DNA of 64,000 nucleotides, taken from CAJXZP01 sp963974475 (lineage in GTDB: Bacteria > Bacteroidota > Bacteroidia > Flavobacteriales_G > Salibacteraceae). The position numbers and the translations under genes were made by a program. Positions 42,119-51,525 of the stretch are shown here, piece after piece. Position 1 is the first letter of the stretch. Every line of letters begins with the position of its first letter. Under the pieces are notes generated by a model. The model did not search any database and was not told the origin of the DNA. It worked only from the letters and a program-made list of their open reading frames with translations. The stretch is from assembly GCA_963974475.1 (NCBI GenBank), contig CAXBCR010000016.1, positions 1-64,000 on the forward strand, given 5' to 3'.

Positions 42119-44203
42119 ATGGCAAGAAAAAAATCGACAAAAATTAAGGAATCTCCAATTGTAGAAACGGAGGTTGAAAAGGAAATATCGGTAAGAACTG
42201 GGTTGGGAATAGCTAAAAATTGGAAAATTTTATTATTCCTTTTTGGGTTTATGCTCTATGCCAATACCATTAATTTCGATTACGCCTTGGATGATAAAAT
42301 TGTAATTATTTCCAATCAAATAACCATGAAGGGTTTTGATGGAGTGGTAGCACATTTCTTTTACGATTCGATGGATGGTTTTTGGGCCGAGCAGTATGGC
42401 GTGGATGTCGAAGATTTAAATAAAAATGCCTTAGTTGCTGGTGGCCGTTATCGGCCGTTGTCGTTGGTGACCTATGCGATAGAATGGGAGCTTTTTGGAG
42501 AGAATCCGGGATTGAGCCATATTATTAATGCTATTCTCTACGGACTTACGGGTTTAATTCTATTTACATTTTTGCTTCGGTTATTTCCGGTTCAAAATAT
42601 TCCAATTTGGCAAAGTATTCCGTTTTGGGCTACCTTATTATTTATAGCGCATCCCTTGCATGTGGAGGTGGTTGCGAATATAAAAAGTAGAGATGAAATT
42701 TTAAGTTTACTCTTTGGGTTATTGGCATTAAATTACGTGATTGATTATGCCAAAGGATTGGATATGAAAAAACTGGGGTATGCTGCGGCATTTTTGTTTT
42801 TGAGTTTGATGTCCAAAGAGACCACCATTGCATTTGTAGCGTTAGGTCCAATTTTATTGTACTTCTTTAATATAGGTGATGCAAAGTCGTGGAAAATGTC
42901 TTTTTTTGGTTTACTGTTGGCAGGTGCGGCCTATACTGCAATTCGGTTTATGGTCATTGGTTCACCCGATACGCCAATTGCAAGTGAGTTGATGAATAGT
43001 CCATTTTTGGAGGCGACAGAAGGGCAGCGCTTGGCGACCATATTCTTGATTCTCGCTGCATATATAAAGTTACTGTTTTTTCCATTTCCACTAACTCATG
43101 ATTATTACCCATTTCATCTGCCGTTTTTAGGAGAAGAGGAACATTATGCGAATTGGTCGAATTTAGGAACGATTGCTGGAGTGGTAATTCTGTTAGGATT
43201 ATTGACCGTGATTGTAAAAGGAATGAAATCCAAAAACGTATATTCCTTCTCCGCTTTGTTTTTTCTAGGAACCACTATATTAGTATCTAATTTATTTTTT
43301 CCAATTGGAGTTTTCATGAACGAGCGATTTATGTACGTGCCTACAATTGCATTTGTGATTGTGCTCACTTATTTATGCTTAGAAGTATTACCCCAAAAAG
43401 TAAAAGGAATCCAACGGCCCGCTATTTTGGGATTTCTGGGTATGGTAGTACTTGTTTTTTCGGTAATGACTATTGGTAGAAGTGCTGCCTGGAAAAATGA
43501 CTCCACATTAGCGTTATCCGATGTAAAGGTGTCTACCGGAAGTGCTAAAGTTAATATGGCGGCAGGAGATGCCATCATAAGAGAACTTGCAAACGAAAAG
43601 AATCCGGAAAAACGGCAGCAAATGCTAGACGAATGCTACGGGTATTTGAAAAAATCGCTGGACATATATCCAGGATATTTTCCGCCTTTAGATTTGTTGG
43701 GTAAGATGTATTTTGAAGCCGGAAACTATGAAGAGTCCATAATTTTTTATGGCTATTGCGCTAAACGTAAACCAAACGATCCTTCCTTTGTAGAGAATAT
43801 CTTTATTATTGGGAATAAATTATTGCTCGAAATAAGATATGATGAAGCGGTTGCCGCGTATGATTCAGCATTAGTTTTTGCTCCTACCAATAAGAAATAT
43901 TTGTTAGCTGCGGCTCAAGTATCGGTACAAAACCTAAATAACCCCGGAAAAGGACTTCCGTATATGCAAAAGGCATATAAGTTGTATCCTTCCGATAGTG
44001 ATATTGCAGAGAAATTAGCGATTACTTACGCCATGATGAGTAGGTTTAATGATGCGATTGCTATTTTACAACCGTTGTATGAAGCCAACCCCGAAAACGC
44101 CAGTATCATGCAAAATTTAGGGATTGCATATTACCAATCGGGGCAAATAGAACTTGGAATGGCTTTGATGGATAAGAGTAAGTTGTTAAAAAAGAGTGAC
44201 TAA
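42119..44203 (+). CDS. TMTC-like membrane glycosyltransferase with TPRs
   Basis: 694 aa. About eleven membrane helices between residues 35 and 455, then TPR repeats (about 490-690). The membrane part has marks of GT-C enzymes of the TMTC (DUF1736) type: first-loop acidic pair FDYALDD (53-59), GRYRPLSLVTYAI (109-121), and AHPLHVEVVANIKSRDEILSL (177-197). Eukaryotic TMTC1-4 are protein O-mannosyltransferases. It probably transfers a lipid-linked sugar to exported proteins; Bacteroidota do have general protein O-glycosylation. Substrate and donor unknown. Confidence 0.75.
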   Translation: MARKKSTKIKESPIVETEVEKEISVRTGLGIAKNWKILLFLFGFMLYANTINFDYALDDKIVIISNQITMKGFDGVVAHFFYDSMDGFWAEQYGVDVEDLNKNALVAGGRYRPLSLVTYAIEWELFGENPGLSHIINAILYGLTGLILFTFLLRLFPVQNIPIWQSIPFWATLLFIAHPLHVEVVANIKSRDEILSLLFGLLALNYVIDYAKGLDMKKLGYAAAFLFLSLMSKETTIAFVALGPILLYFFNIGDAKSWKMSFFGLLLAGAAYTAIRFMVIGSPDTPIASELMNSPFLEATEGQRLATIFLILAAYIKLLFFPFPLTHDYYPFHLPFLGEEEHYANWSNLGTIAGVVILLGLLTVIVKGMKSKNVYSFSALFFLGTTILVSNLFFPIGVFMNERFMYVPTIAFVIVLTYLCLEVLPQKVKGIQRPAILGFLGMVVLVFSVMTIGRSAAWKNDSTLALSDVKVSTGSAKVNMAAGDAIIRELANEKNPEKRQQMLDECYGYLKKSLDIYPGYFPPLDLLGKMYFEAGNYEESIIFYGYCAKRKPNDPSFVENIFIIGNKLLLEIRYDEAVAAYDSALVFAPTNKKYLLAAAQVSVQNLNNPGKGLPYMQKAYKLYPSDSDIAEKLAITYAMMSRFNDAIAILQPLYEANPENASIMQNLGIAYYQSGQIELGMALMDKSKLLKKSD

Positions 44204-44377
44204 CCTTAGGTGTGAAATAAACGTTAACATTTAGGAAAACATGAGGTATTAGGCTTACATAATTTATGGGAAAATTGTATAATTGCCATCCGCTGCAAAA
44301 ATGAGAATTGAAACTCTTGTATGATTCAAAAAAATTGTAGTTTAGTGGCCGATATTATTTGTACTTGGTCATGTATT
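44204..44377. other. Leader upstream of tRNA-Ser
   Basis: Non-coding DNA between the TMTC-like gene and the tRNA. No terminator with a T-run is seen. TTG near 44335 with a TTATTTG-like element near 44356 is a possible tRNA promoter. Confidence 0.4.
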
Positions 44378-44464
44378 GGAGAGGTGGCCGAGTGGCTTAA
44401 GGCGCACGCTTGGAAAGCGTGTGTACTCGAAAGAGTACCGAGGGTTCGAATCCCTCTCTCTCCG
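44378..44464 (+). tRNA. tRNA-Ser (anticodon GGA)
   Basis: An 87-base type II cloverleaf: acceptor GGAGAGG with TCTCTCC plus discriminator G, D arm GCCGAGTGGC, anticodon arm CGCTTGGAAAGCG with anticodon GGA, a long variable stem TACTC/GAGTA, and T arm AGGGTTCGAATCCCT. The 3' CCA is not encoded. It reads UCC and UCU codons. The exbB gene starts 63 bases later. Confidence 0.97.
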
Positions 44465-44527
44465 CAGGAAAAATTAGTAATTAGTAAACAATAAATAGAA
44501 AATAAGAATAATTAAATCTGATAAATC

Positions 44528-45379
44528 ATGAGAAAATTTCTAGCCGTATTGGCTGTAACAGGAGTACTTACGTTTGGAGTAACAAATGTAGTGAACGCAC
44601 AGAATGAGGAAGGAACCGAAACCCCAGAAATGGTAGAGGCCTCCGCTGATAGTGGTGCTGCAGAAGAAGTTGTTGTGGAAGAAGTTGAAGAAGCTGCACC
44701 GGAAGTAGCTGCCGCAGTAGAGGAAGCTCCAGAAGTAGAAAAAACTTTCCATCAAGCGGTAAAAGCAAAATTTATTGAAGGTGATGCAGGTTTCATGTCT
44801 TTCGTAGCATTAGCATTGATTTTAGGTCTTGCAATCGTTATTGAAAGAATTATTTATTTAAGTATGTCATCATCTAACACCACAAAATTGGTGAATGATG
44901 TAGAAACTGCTCTAAATTCAAATGGAATTGAAGCTGCAAAAGAGATTTGTAGAAATACAGCCGGACCAGTAGCAAGTATCTTTTACCAAGGTTTGGATCG
45001 CTACGAAGAAGGAATTGACATGGTTGAAAAATCTGTTATTGCTTACGGTGGCGTGCAAGTTGGCCAATTAGAGAAAAACGTTTCTTGGATTTCATTGTTC
45101 ATCGCTTTGGCTCCGATGTTAGGGTTCTTTGGAACTGTAATTGGGATGATTAGCGCATTTGACGCGATTGCTGCAGCAAATAATATTTCTCCTGCAATTG
45201 TAGCAGTAGGTATTGGACAAGCATTGATTACTACCGTTTCTGGTTTATTAGTTGCGATGGTACTTCAAGTATTTTATAATTACATTGTATCAAAAATTGA
45301 TGCAATTACAAATGATATGGAAGATGCGTCAATTTCTTTAATTGATATCCTTGTGAAATATCAACACAACAATAAATAA
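44528..45379 (+). CDS. exbB: ExbB/TolQ/MotA family proton channel
   Basis: 283 aa. Signal-like N-terminal helix (1-23), then an unusual Glu/Ala-rich acidic stretch (about 27-75), followed by the MotA/TolQ/ExbB domain with three helices; ISLFIALAPMLGFFGTVIGMISAFDAI (about 195-222) and VAVGIGQALITTVSGLLVAM are the pore-lining blocks. With ExbD it couples the proton gradient to outer-membrane work, e.g. TonB-dependent uptake. First gene of an exbB-X-exbD-exbD operon. Confidence 0.93.
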   Translation: MRKFLAVLAVTGVLTFGVTNVVNAQNEEGTETPEMVEASADSGAAEEVVVEEVEEAAPEVAAAVEEAPEVEKTFHQAVKAKFIEGDAGFMSFVALALILGLAIVIERIIYLSMSSSNTTKLVNDVETALNSNGIEAAKEICRNTAGPVASIFYQGLDRYEEGIDMVEKSVIAYGGVQVGQLEKNVSWISLFIALAPMLGFFGTVIGMISAFDAIAAANNISPAIVAVGIGQALITTVSGLLVAMVLQVFYNYIVSKIDAITNDMEDASISLIDILVKYQHNNK

Positions 45380-45392
45380 GACATAGCGAATT

Positions 45393-45797
45393 ATGAAAGA
45401 TAAAATTTCATCAGGAGCAATGGTCATTCTCATCGCAGTTAGTGCAATACTATTTGTGATGTCGATGATGGATAATGTCGATCCAATATTATACGGCTCG
45501 TACGTGTTTTTTGGAATTGGGTTAGTGGTTGCCTTAATTGGCGCTGTAACCGGCTTAATTGCCGACCCAAGTAGTATAAAAGGAATCGGAATTGGAATTG
45601 TAGGAATGGCGATTGTATTAGGTGCCGCTTACGGTTTAGCAGACGGTTCAGATTACGTGAATTACGAAAATACTTCAATTGATTTATCAGAAGGAATGTC
45701 ACGTTTTTCAGGAATGTTATTGTATGCAATCTATATTTTAATGGGTGCATCTATAGTAACACTTGTGTTTTCTAGAATTTATAGTTTAATGCGTTAA
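45393..45797 (+). CDS. Small membrane protein of the exb cluster
   Basis: 134 aa with four hydrophobic helices (about 8-25, 32-55, 64-85, 105-130) joined by short loops; the third loop DGSDYVNYENTSIDLSEGMS is polar. Family not recognised. It lies between exbB (13 bases) and exbD (7 bases) in a tight operon and probably assembles with the proton-channel complex. Confidence 0.75.
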   Translation: MKDKISSGAMVILIAVSAILFVMSMMDNVDPILYGSYVFFGIGLVVALIGAVTGLIADPSSIKGIGIGIVGMAIVLGAAYGLADGSDYVNYENTSIDLSEGMSRFSGMLLYAIYILMGASIVTLVFSRIYSLMR

Positions 45798-45804
45798 TTG
45801 TATT

Positions 45805-46389
45805 ATGGCTAAAAGAGATGCTCCAGAAATAAATGCGGGATCGATGGCAGACATCGCCTTCTTGTTATTAGTATTCTTCTTGGTAACTACCACGATGGAT
45901 TCTGATTTGGGAATGATGCGTAAATTGCCTCCGACTTTGCCGCCAGACATGCCAAAACCGCCACCAATTAAGGATAGAAATGTATTTGTGGTATTAGCAA
46001 ATGCAAATGATCAATTATTGGTTGAAGGGGAGTTAATGGATGTTACCGAATTAAAGGAAGCTGCAAAAGAGTTTATTGCTAATCCAATGAACAAAGAAAC
46101 GCTTCCTGAAAAGAAACAAGTGGATATTCCTTTATTAGGAAATACCATGGTTTCTAAACAGGTAATTTCATTACAAAATGATAACGGGACATCATACAAA
46201 TTATACATTCAAGTTCAGAATGAATTAGCAGCTGCATATAATGAGTTGCGTGATGAGCTTTCTATGGAGGAATTTCAAGTTACTTATACCGAATTGGTAG
46301 AAAGTGGTGAGAAAGCAAAAGTGAAAGCAATTCGTTCCATATATCCTCAGCGTATTTCTGAGGCTGAACCGAAAAACGTAGGTAACTAA
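45805..46389 (+). CDS. exbD: ExbD/TolR family protein 1
   Basis: 194 aa: one membrane helix near residues 15-33 with the proton-carrying aspartate D16 (MADIAFLLLVFFLVTTTM), a Pro-rich linker (LPPTLPPDMPKPPPIK) and a periplasmic domain to RSIYPQRISEAEPKN. Forms the stator complex with ExbB. Its close paralogue is the gene at 46972-47544. ExbD-2 starts 2 bases after its stop. Confidence 0.93.
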   Translation: MAKRDAPEINAGSMADIAFLLLVFFLVTTTMDSDLGMMRKLPPTLPPDMPKPPPIKDRNVFVVLANANDQLLVEGELMDVTELKEAAKEFIANPMNKETLPEKKQVDIPLLGNTMVSKQVISLQNDNGTSYKLYIQVQNELAAAYNELRDELSMEEFQVTYTELVESGEKAKVKAIRSIYPQRISEAEPKNVGN

Positions 46390-46391
46390 TT

Positions 46392-46862
46392 ATGGCAAGT
46401 AAGTTTAAAAAAGATGACGGCAAAGGTGAACCAGCCATATCAACGGCCTCTTTGCCAGATATTGTGTTCATGCTATTGTTCTTCTTCATGGTAACTACAG
46501 TTATGCGTGAGGTAGACTTAAAAGTAAAGGTGAGTACACCTGAAGCTACCGAAATTCAAAAATTCGCAAATAAATCATTGGTTACCTATATTTATATAGG
46601 AGAACCGAATGATGCTAAAGCGTTTGGTACAACATCTCGTATTCAATTAGGAGATGCTTATGCTGAGGTTGCGGAAGTTGGAGCTTATATTGAAACTAAA
46701 CGTGGAGAACATGACGAAGCTGAGGTTCCATTATTAATCACCGGATTAAAGGTGGATAGTGAAACAAAAATGGGTATCGTTACAGAAGTTAAACAAGAAC
46801 TTCGTAAAGTTTCCGCTTTGAAGATTAGTTATTCAACTCGTGAGGGTGGAGTAGTTAGATAA
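46392..46862 (+). CDS. exbD: ExbD/TolR family protein 2
   Basis: 156 aa: a basic start (MASKFKKDDGKG), the helix with D23 (SLPDIVFMLLFFFMVTTVM), and a periplasmic domain ending LRKVSALKISYSTREGG. It differs clearly from the other two ExbD proteins and is nearer to the shorter second ExbD typical of Bacteroidota ExbB-ExbD-ExbD sets. Last gene before the terminator. Confidence 0.92.
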   Translation: MASKFKKDDGKGEPAISTASLPDIVFMLLFFFMVTTVMREVDLKVKVSTPEATEIQKFANKSLVTYIYIGEPNDAKAFGTTSRIQLGDAYAEVAEVGAYIETKRGEHDEAEVPLLITGLKVDSETKMGIVTEVKQELRKVSALKISYSTREGGVVR

Positions 46863-46879
46863 GCTAACAAACATTTTTT

Positions 46880-46914
46880 AAAAAGAGGGAATACGTGAGT
46901 GTTCCCTTTTTTTT
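46880..46914 (+). terminator. Terminator of the exbB-exbD operon
   Basis: AAAAAGAGGGAATAC pairs with GTGTTCCCTTTTTTT through wobbles, ending in a T-run. It separates exbD-2 from the third exbD. Confidence 0.8.
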
Positions 46915-46971
46915 GTGCTATATTTTTTGGCGTAAGTTTTGTTTAGGATATTCCAACCAACAAAACATCAT

Positions 46972-47544
46972 ATGAAACTAAAAAACGCTCCCGAAATTAA
47001 TGCCGGCTCAATGGCCGATATCGCTTTTCTATTACTTGTATTCTTTTTGGTGACTACCACCATGGATTCTGAATTTGGAATGTTCCGAAAACTACCTTCT
47101 CTCGAAAACATTGAACAAGCAAAAGTAAAAGACCGAAATGTACTGGATGTTTGGGTAAACTCAGACAATATTATTATGATGGAAGGGGAACCAATTCCGT
47201 TGAGTGAGGTATGTTCATTTACCAAGAAATTCATACAAAACCCGACCAACGATATTCGTTTACCTGAAAAGAAAGTTTTGAAAATTGAGTTACTAGGAGA
47301 TATGCCCGTCTCTAAACAAGTAATTTCATTGAAAAATGATAAAAACACCAGTTTTGGAATGTACCTAAAAGTGCAAAATGAACTTTCGCGTGCCTATAAT
47401 CAGCTTCGAGATGAATTGGCAGAAGATAAATTCGGGAAAGGAATGGAGGCCCTTAAAGAGGGTAACCAGCTAGTGGCATATAATGCAATACGTTCGGTTT
47501 ATCCCCAAAGAATATCGGAGGCTGAACCATTTGAGAATTATTGA
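46972..47544 (+). CDS. exbD: ExbD/TolR family protein 3, paralogue of ExbD 1
   Basis: 190 aa when started at the ATG at 46972, which aligns with the start of ExbD 1; the 11 extra codons upstream look non-coding. It shares with ExbD 1 the block APEINAGSMADIAFLLLVFF (proton-carrying D16), the VSKQVISLKND segment and the C-terminal SVYPQRISEAEP, but lacks the Pro-rich linker. It lies behind the operon terminator and therefore has its own transcript. It looks like a local duplicate of ExbD 1 now separately controlled. Confidence 0.9.
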   Translation: MKLKNAPEINAGSMADIAFLLLVFFLVTTTMDSEFGMFRKLPSLENIEQAKVKDRNVLDVWVNSDNIIMMEGEPIPLSEVCSFTKKFIQNPTNDIRLPEKKVLKIELLGDMPVSKQVISLKNDKNTSFGMYLKVQNELSRAYNQLRDELAEDKFGKGMEALKEGNQLVAYNAIRSVYPQRISEAEPFENY

Positions 47545-47590
47545 TTAATGGTGCTGTGGTTTAGAACGTTTTGGTTTGTGTAACAGGATT

Positions 47591-48505
47591 TTAGGTTAGT
47601 GAAAATTTCTCCTTGTTTCGCATTAAAAGATAAACAGCGGCAGCGAATGCCATTAGGGTGGGAGCAACAATAACCAAGCTATACGGGTTTTCAAAGGCTG
47701 GCTCTGCTGTTTCAACCCCAAAGTAAAACGCCAGCAATAGGGCCAAAAAATTATTCGTAAAGTGAGCTAATATCGGAACGCGAATATTTTTGGAATAATG
47801 AAATAAATAGCCAAAAATCATTCCTAGTATTAACCGAGAGAAAAAGCCCAAAAACTGCATGTGAAAGGCGCTAAAAAACACGGACGTTAAAAAGATGGCC
47901 CAATGTGGACTGTTTAGCCATTTTACAAGTTGTTTTTGAATGATTCCTCTAAAAATTAACTCTTCTCCGATGGCGGGCAAAAAGGCCATCATCACTATGT
48001 TAATAACGATATCGGGAACAGTATCCATGACTAAAATAACTTCCATAAGGCGGTCGTTGGTGGCTTGCTTTTCGCGCATCCATACTTCCACATTACCTAG
48101 GAATTCGGGCAAATGCCATTCAGAATTCCACTGGGCCAAGAGATTGATAAATGGAATAGCTAATAATGTAATAGCCACCACAATCACTGCGTTTTTAATG
48201 TTTAGGCCTGGCTTAAAAGAAAGCTCTGCTTGAATGTTGGGCGAAATGAAATAAGCAAAACCAAAGGCAGGAAGAATGAATAACCCAATTTGTGATGCCA
48301 TTTGAAGGAGTTTTGCCGCTAATAATGAGTCTGGGTTGGATTGCATGTCACTTACGGATATTTGACCAATAGGCAAATCCCAAAGTGCCATGTTAAGTGC
48401 AAATAGCAATGCCACACTAAAAGCCATTCCTAAAAGCATCAATACTCCCAATAAAACTAATTTACCAAAAGGACTTGTGGTACTCATACTATTTTTAAAT
48501 GCCAT
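47591..48505 (-). CDS. CPBP family intramembrane protease
   Basis: 304 aa with about eight membrane helices. The three CPBP (Abi) motifs are present: GEELIFRGIIQ (two Glu and Arg), the FSAFHMQFLG histidine and HFTNNFLALL. Intramembrane endopeptidase of the type that prenyl-processes or degrades membrane proteins; substrate unknown. A slightly downstream ATG at 48487 is an alternative start. Divergent from dusB by 49 bases. Confidence 0.9.
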   Translation of the reverse strand: MAFKNSMSTTSPFGKLVLLGVLMLLGMAFSVALLFALNMALWDLPIGQISVSDMQSNPDSLLAAKLLQMASQIGLFILPAFGFAYFISPNIQAELSFKPGLNIKNAVIVVAITLLAIPFINLLAQWNSEWHLPEFLGNVEVWMREKQATNDRLMEVILVMDTVPDIVINIVMMAFLPAIGEELIFRGIIQKQLVKWLNSPHWAIFLTSVFFSAFHMQFLGFFSRLILGMIFGYLFHYSKNIRVPILAHFTNNFLALLLAFYFGVETAEPAFENPYSLVIVAPTLMAFAAAVYLLMRNKEKFSLT

Positions 48506-48554
48506 AGCTAATTGTTTGTTGTAATTTTGCAGCGTTTCAAAGAAACTAAAAATC

Positions 48555-49553
48555 GTGGTAAAAATAAATAATATTGAGTTGGGAGATTTCCCATTATTGC
48601 TAGCACCAATGGAAGATGTTAGCGACCCTCCATTCAGGGTTTTATGTAAAGAGTTGGGCGCTGATTTAATGTATTCTGAGTTTATTTCTACCGAGGGGTT
48701 GATACGTGATGCAGTAAAGAGTCGAGAAAAACTGGATATTTACCCAGGTGAACGACCAATAGGTATACAGATTTTTGGACATAATTTGGACTCTATGATT
48801 CGCTCGGCCGAGATTGTGGAGGAAGCTGGTCCTGAATTATTGGATATCAATTTTGGTTGTCCTGTTAAAAAAGTGGTCTCCAAAGGTGCCGGTGCAGGAA
48901 TACTCCAAAACATACCATTGATGGAAGATCTAACGGCAGCGGTGGTCAAAGCCACAAAGCTTCCTGTAACGGTTAAAACCCGACTAGGTTGGGACGATTC
49001 ATCAAAGGAGATTGTGAGTACTGCGGAGAAATTACAGGATGTAGGTATTGCTGCAATTTCTATTCATGGTAGAACACGTAAACAAATGTATAAGGGCGAG
49101 GCCGATTGGACTTTAATTTCCGAGGTCAAAAACAATCCGCGTATGAACATTCCGGTCTTTGGTAATGGGGATATAGACACTCCAGAAAAGGCGGTAGAAT
49201 ACAAAGAAAAATACAATGTGGATGGGATTATGATTGGCCGTGCGGCTATTGGCTACCCTTGGATTTTTAATGAGATTAAACATTTCATGAAAACAGGTCA
49301 ACATTTACCACCACCAGATATTACGGAACGTGTTCGGGTTGCTAAAAAGCATTTAGCACTTTCTGCGGAATGGAAAGGTGAGCGAAGAGGCATTCTGGAG
49401 ATGAGAAGACACTACACCAATTATTTTAAAGGGATTCATAACTTTAAGGATACTAGACAAGTGTTGGTTAATTCATTGGAATTAAATGAGCTGAATGATA
49501 AATTGGATGAAATTGTGATGCGTTTTGGTCAAGGTGACTTTGAGCGTAAATAG
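48555..49553 (+). CDS. dusB: tRNA-dihydrouridine synthase DusB
   Basis: 332 aa FMN enzyme with a GTG start, chosen because KINNIELGDFPLLLAPMEDVSDPPFR continues the family's N-terminus. Diagnostic blocks: INFGCPVKKVVSKGAGAG with the catalytic cysteine, VTVKTRLGWDDS, ISIHGRTRKQMYKG and GIMIGRAAIGYPWIF. Reduces uridine to dihydrouridine in tRNA. A TAATTTTG element at 48522-48529 is the likely -7 box. Confidence 0.95.
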   Translation: MVKINNIELGDFPLLLAPMEDVSDPPFRVLCKELGADLMYSEFISTEGLIRDAVKSREKLDIYPGERPIGIQIFGHNLDSMIRSAEIVEEAGPELLDINFGCPVKKVVSKGAGAGILQNIPLMEDLTAAVVKATKLPVTVKTRLGWDDSSKEIVSTAEKLQDVGIAAISIHGRTRKQMYKGEADWTLISEVKNNPRMNIPVFGNGDIDTPEKAVEYKEKYNVDGIMIGRAAIGYPWIFNEIKHFMKTGQHLPPPDITERVRVAKKHLALSAEWKGERRGILEMRRHYTNYFKGIHNFKDTRQVLVNSLELNELNDKLDEIVMRFGQGDFERK

Positions 49554-49633
49554 TATGTTTTATTGCTGGTTCCAATGGCTGCTTTTGAAAGAGCAGTTTA
49601 ATAAGTCGGACATTGTCAGGGTAAACTATTTAC

Positions 49634-50821
49634 TTAAAAACTCCATTTCAATCTAAGAAACACGCCATTTCCTTGATTTGTGAATTGGCCTTGAATGTCG
49701 TCTCCCCAAAATAATTGGCCAACTAAATCCACGTCCCAGTTTTGTTTGATGCTATACGTAACTGTGGGGAAGAAAATGAGCCAATTCACTCCAAACCCGT
49801 AAAAACCACCAATGTTGGCCGAGAACACTGGACTAATTGGTTTCATGAAATTTACAAAAACGGTGTGTGTGTTGGGCATTAAAGATTTTGCATTGGGATT
49901 CATGGTGCTTAATTGGAGTCCGTTTAAGGGTTTGTCAACACCAGCCGTGTTCAACAGGTAAGAAACCATTCCTGACCAACCGTTTTTAAATCCGTATTCT
50001 AAAGTGGTGGAGAAACTTAATGAACCACTTACATCACCAATACTATCAAAGGGCACGAAATAAGTTCCCTCTCCTTTAAAACCAAACTGCTTTATGTTAC
50101 CAGCCCAACCGAAACCAGCGGCTAAATCTTGTTGGTATTTCCCAGCTAAAAGTTGAATATCATAGGTATGGGTGTTAAATTTATATTTGATGGCTCCTAC
50201 GTCATTGTTTCGGTCTTTGGCAAATTTATATGCAAATTCGATAGAGCTCATTTCGCCTAAGTAATACTGTACCCGCACTGCATCGGAACCTTGTCGTTCT
50301 TCGTAATCGAAATCTATATAGTTAAGTGCGTTGAATAAATCATTCGGGTTCCAAACGGTATTTAACCCCCAATTTACCCGTTGTCTACCTACCCGTACAT
50401 CCCAATTTCCTTTGGAATAATTGAGCCATAACCTGTCCATAATGGAATTGATAATTAGTGAATTTCCACTTACCCAAGTGCGCTCTAAATTCATAACCCC
50501 ATCGTAACTTTTAAGCTGGTCGGAATATGAGTTTCCGGAAAACTTGCCGGCAGCAATTCCTATTTTTGTGACTTCTCCGTAAAAAGCTCTAATCCGTAAC
50601 CCAGCACCAAAAGTGAAATGAGCGGGTAGTTTTATTTTAAGGTTTAACCGATTGTGGAATAAATTGTCGGTTAAAATGGTATCCACATTCTGTATAGAAT
50701 TGGTTTGCATGTATTTCAAATACCCGCCAAATTGAATGTTGTCTTTCAGCTTATACGTGTTTTGAGACTGGCCCAAAAGCGCAAATAGAAAGAACGAAAA
50801 TGTGAATAGAAACCGTTTCAT
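49634..50821 (-). CDS. Outer-membrane beta-barrel protein of an export operon
   Basis: 395 aa with a signal peptide (1-19, ending LLGQSQ). The whole mature chain is strand-rich, contains GRQRVNWGLNTVWNPNDLFN (about residues 160-180), a block like that of DUF1302 barrels, and ends in RLKWSF with the terminal Phe of outer-membrane proteins. DUF1302-type barrels are often encoded with export machines. It is the last gene of the tetR-lolA-like-ftsX-ftsX-ABC operon (6-base gap), so it could be the outer-membrane component of that route. Family call is tentative. Confidence 0.72.
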   Translation of the reverse strand: MKRFLFTFSFFLFALLGQSQNTYKLKDNIQFGGYLKYMQTNSIQNVDTILTDNLFHNRLNLKIKLPAHFTFGAGLRIRAFYGEVTKIGIAAGKFSGNSYSDQLKSYDGVMNLERTWVSGNSLIINSIMDRLWLNYSKGNWDVRVGRQRVNWGLNTVWNPNDLFNALNYIDFDYEERQGSDAVRVQYYLGEMSSIEFAYKFAKDRNNDVGAIKYKFNTHTYDIQLLAGKYQQDLAAGFGWAGNIKQFGFKGEGTYFVPFDSIGDVSGSLSFSTTLEYGFKNGWSGMVSYLLNTAGVDKPLNGLQLSTMNPNAKSLMPNTHTVFVNFMKPISPVFSANIGGFYGFGVNWLIFFPTVTYSIKQNWDVDLVGQLFWGDDIQGQFTNQGNGVFLRLKWSF

Positions 50822-50827
50822 TAGACT

Positions 50828-51520
50828 TTATTTAACTGTAGTGTCATTAACAATTTTACCATCATCCAAATAAACAATTCTTTTGGCGCGGTCTATCACA
50901 CGTTGGTCATGCGTAGAGAATACAAAGGTGATTCCTTCTTCTTCATTTAGCTTGGCCATGATGTCGAGCAAATCGCTGGTGGATTGAGAATCTAAATTTG
51001 CGGTAGGCTCATCGGCCAAAACAAATTTGGGTTTGGAAGCTAATGCTCTGGCTACGGCTACTCGTTGTTGTTGACCACCCGAAAGTTCTGCTGGTCGCTT
51101 ATCTGCTTTGTCTGCAATGCCCATTTCTTTAAGTAATTCCATTGCACGTTTATCGCGTATATCATCCCCTTGCTTTTGTAAAAGCATGATGAACTCCACA
51201 TTCTCTTTGGTGGTTAATACCGGAATTAGATTGTAGGATTGAAATACGAAGCCGATGTTATGTAAACGAAAATCGATAAGGTCGCTATCTTTCATTTCGG
51301 TAATTACCGTACCGTCAATCTCAACTTGTCCACTGGTTGCGTCATCAAGTCCTCCTAAAATGTTGAGTAAAGTGGTTTTTCCACAACCCGATGGGCCAAC
51401 AATAGCGGTGAATTCTCCTTCTTCTACGTTTAAGTTAACATCGTTCAACGCATGTACCGGAATGGTATCTGCATTGTATGTTTTTTGGATGTGTTTTGCT
51501 TGTATAATACTCATTTTCAA
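50828..51520 (-). CDS. ABC transporter ATPase (LolD/MacB type)
   Basis: 230 aa: Walker A GPSGCGKTTL near 41-50, Q-loop FVFQSYNLIPVL, signature LSGGQQQRVAVARAL, Walker B FVLADEPTANLD, and the switch histidine in STHDQR. The FQSYNLIP and DEPTANLD forms are typical of the LolD/MacB/FtsE group that works with FtsX-like permeases. ATG at 51514 is an equal start. It serves the two permeases upstream (5-base gap). Confidence 0.93.
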   Translation of the reverse strand: MKMSIIQAKHIQKTYNADTIPVHALNDVNLNVEEGEFTAIVGPSGCGKTTLLNILGGLDDATSGQVEIDGTVITEMKDSDLIDFRLHNIGFVFQSYNLIPVLTTKENVEFIMLLQKQGDDIRDKRAMELLKEMGIADKADKRPAELSGGQQQRVAVARALASKPKFVLADEPTANLDSQSTSDLLDIMAKLNEEEGITFVFSTHDQRVIDRAKRIVYLDDGKIVNDTTVK

Positions 51521-51525
51521 CTATT

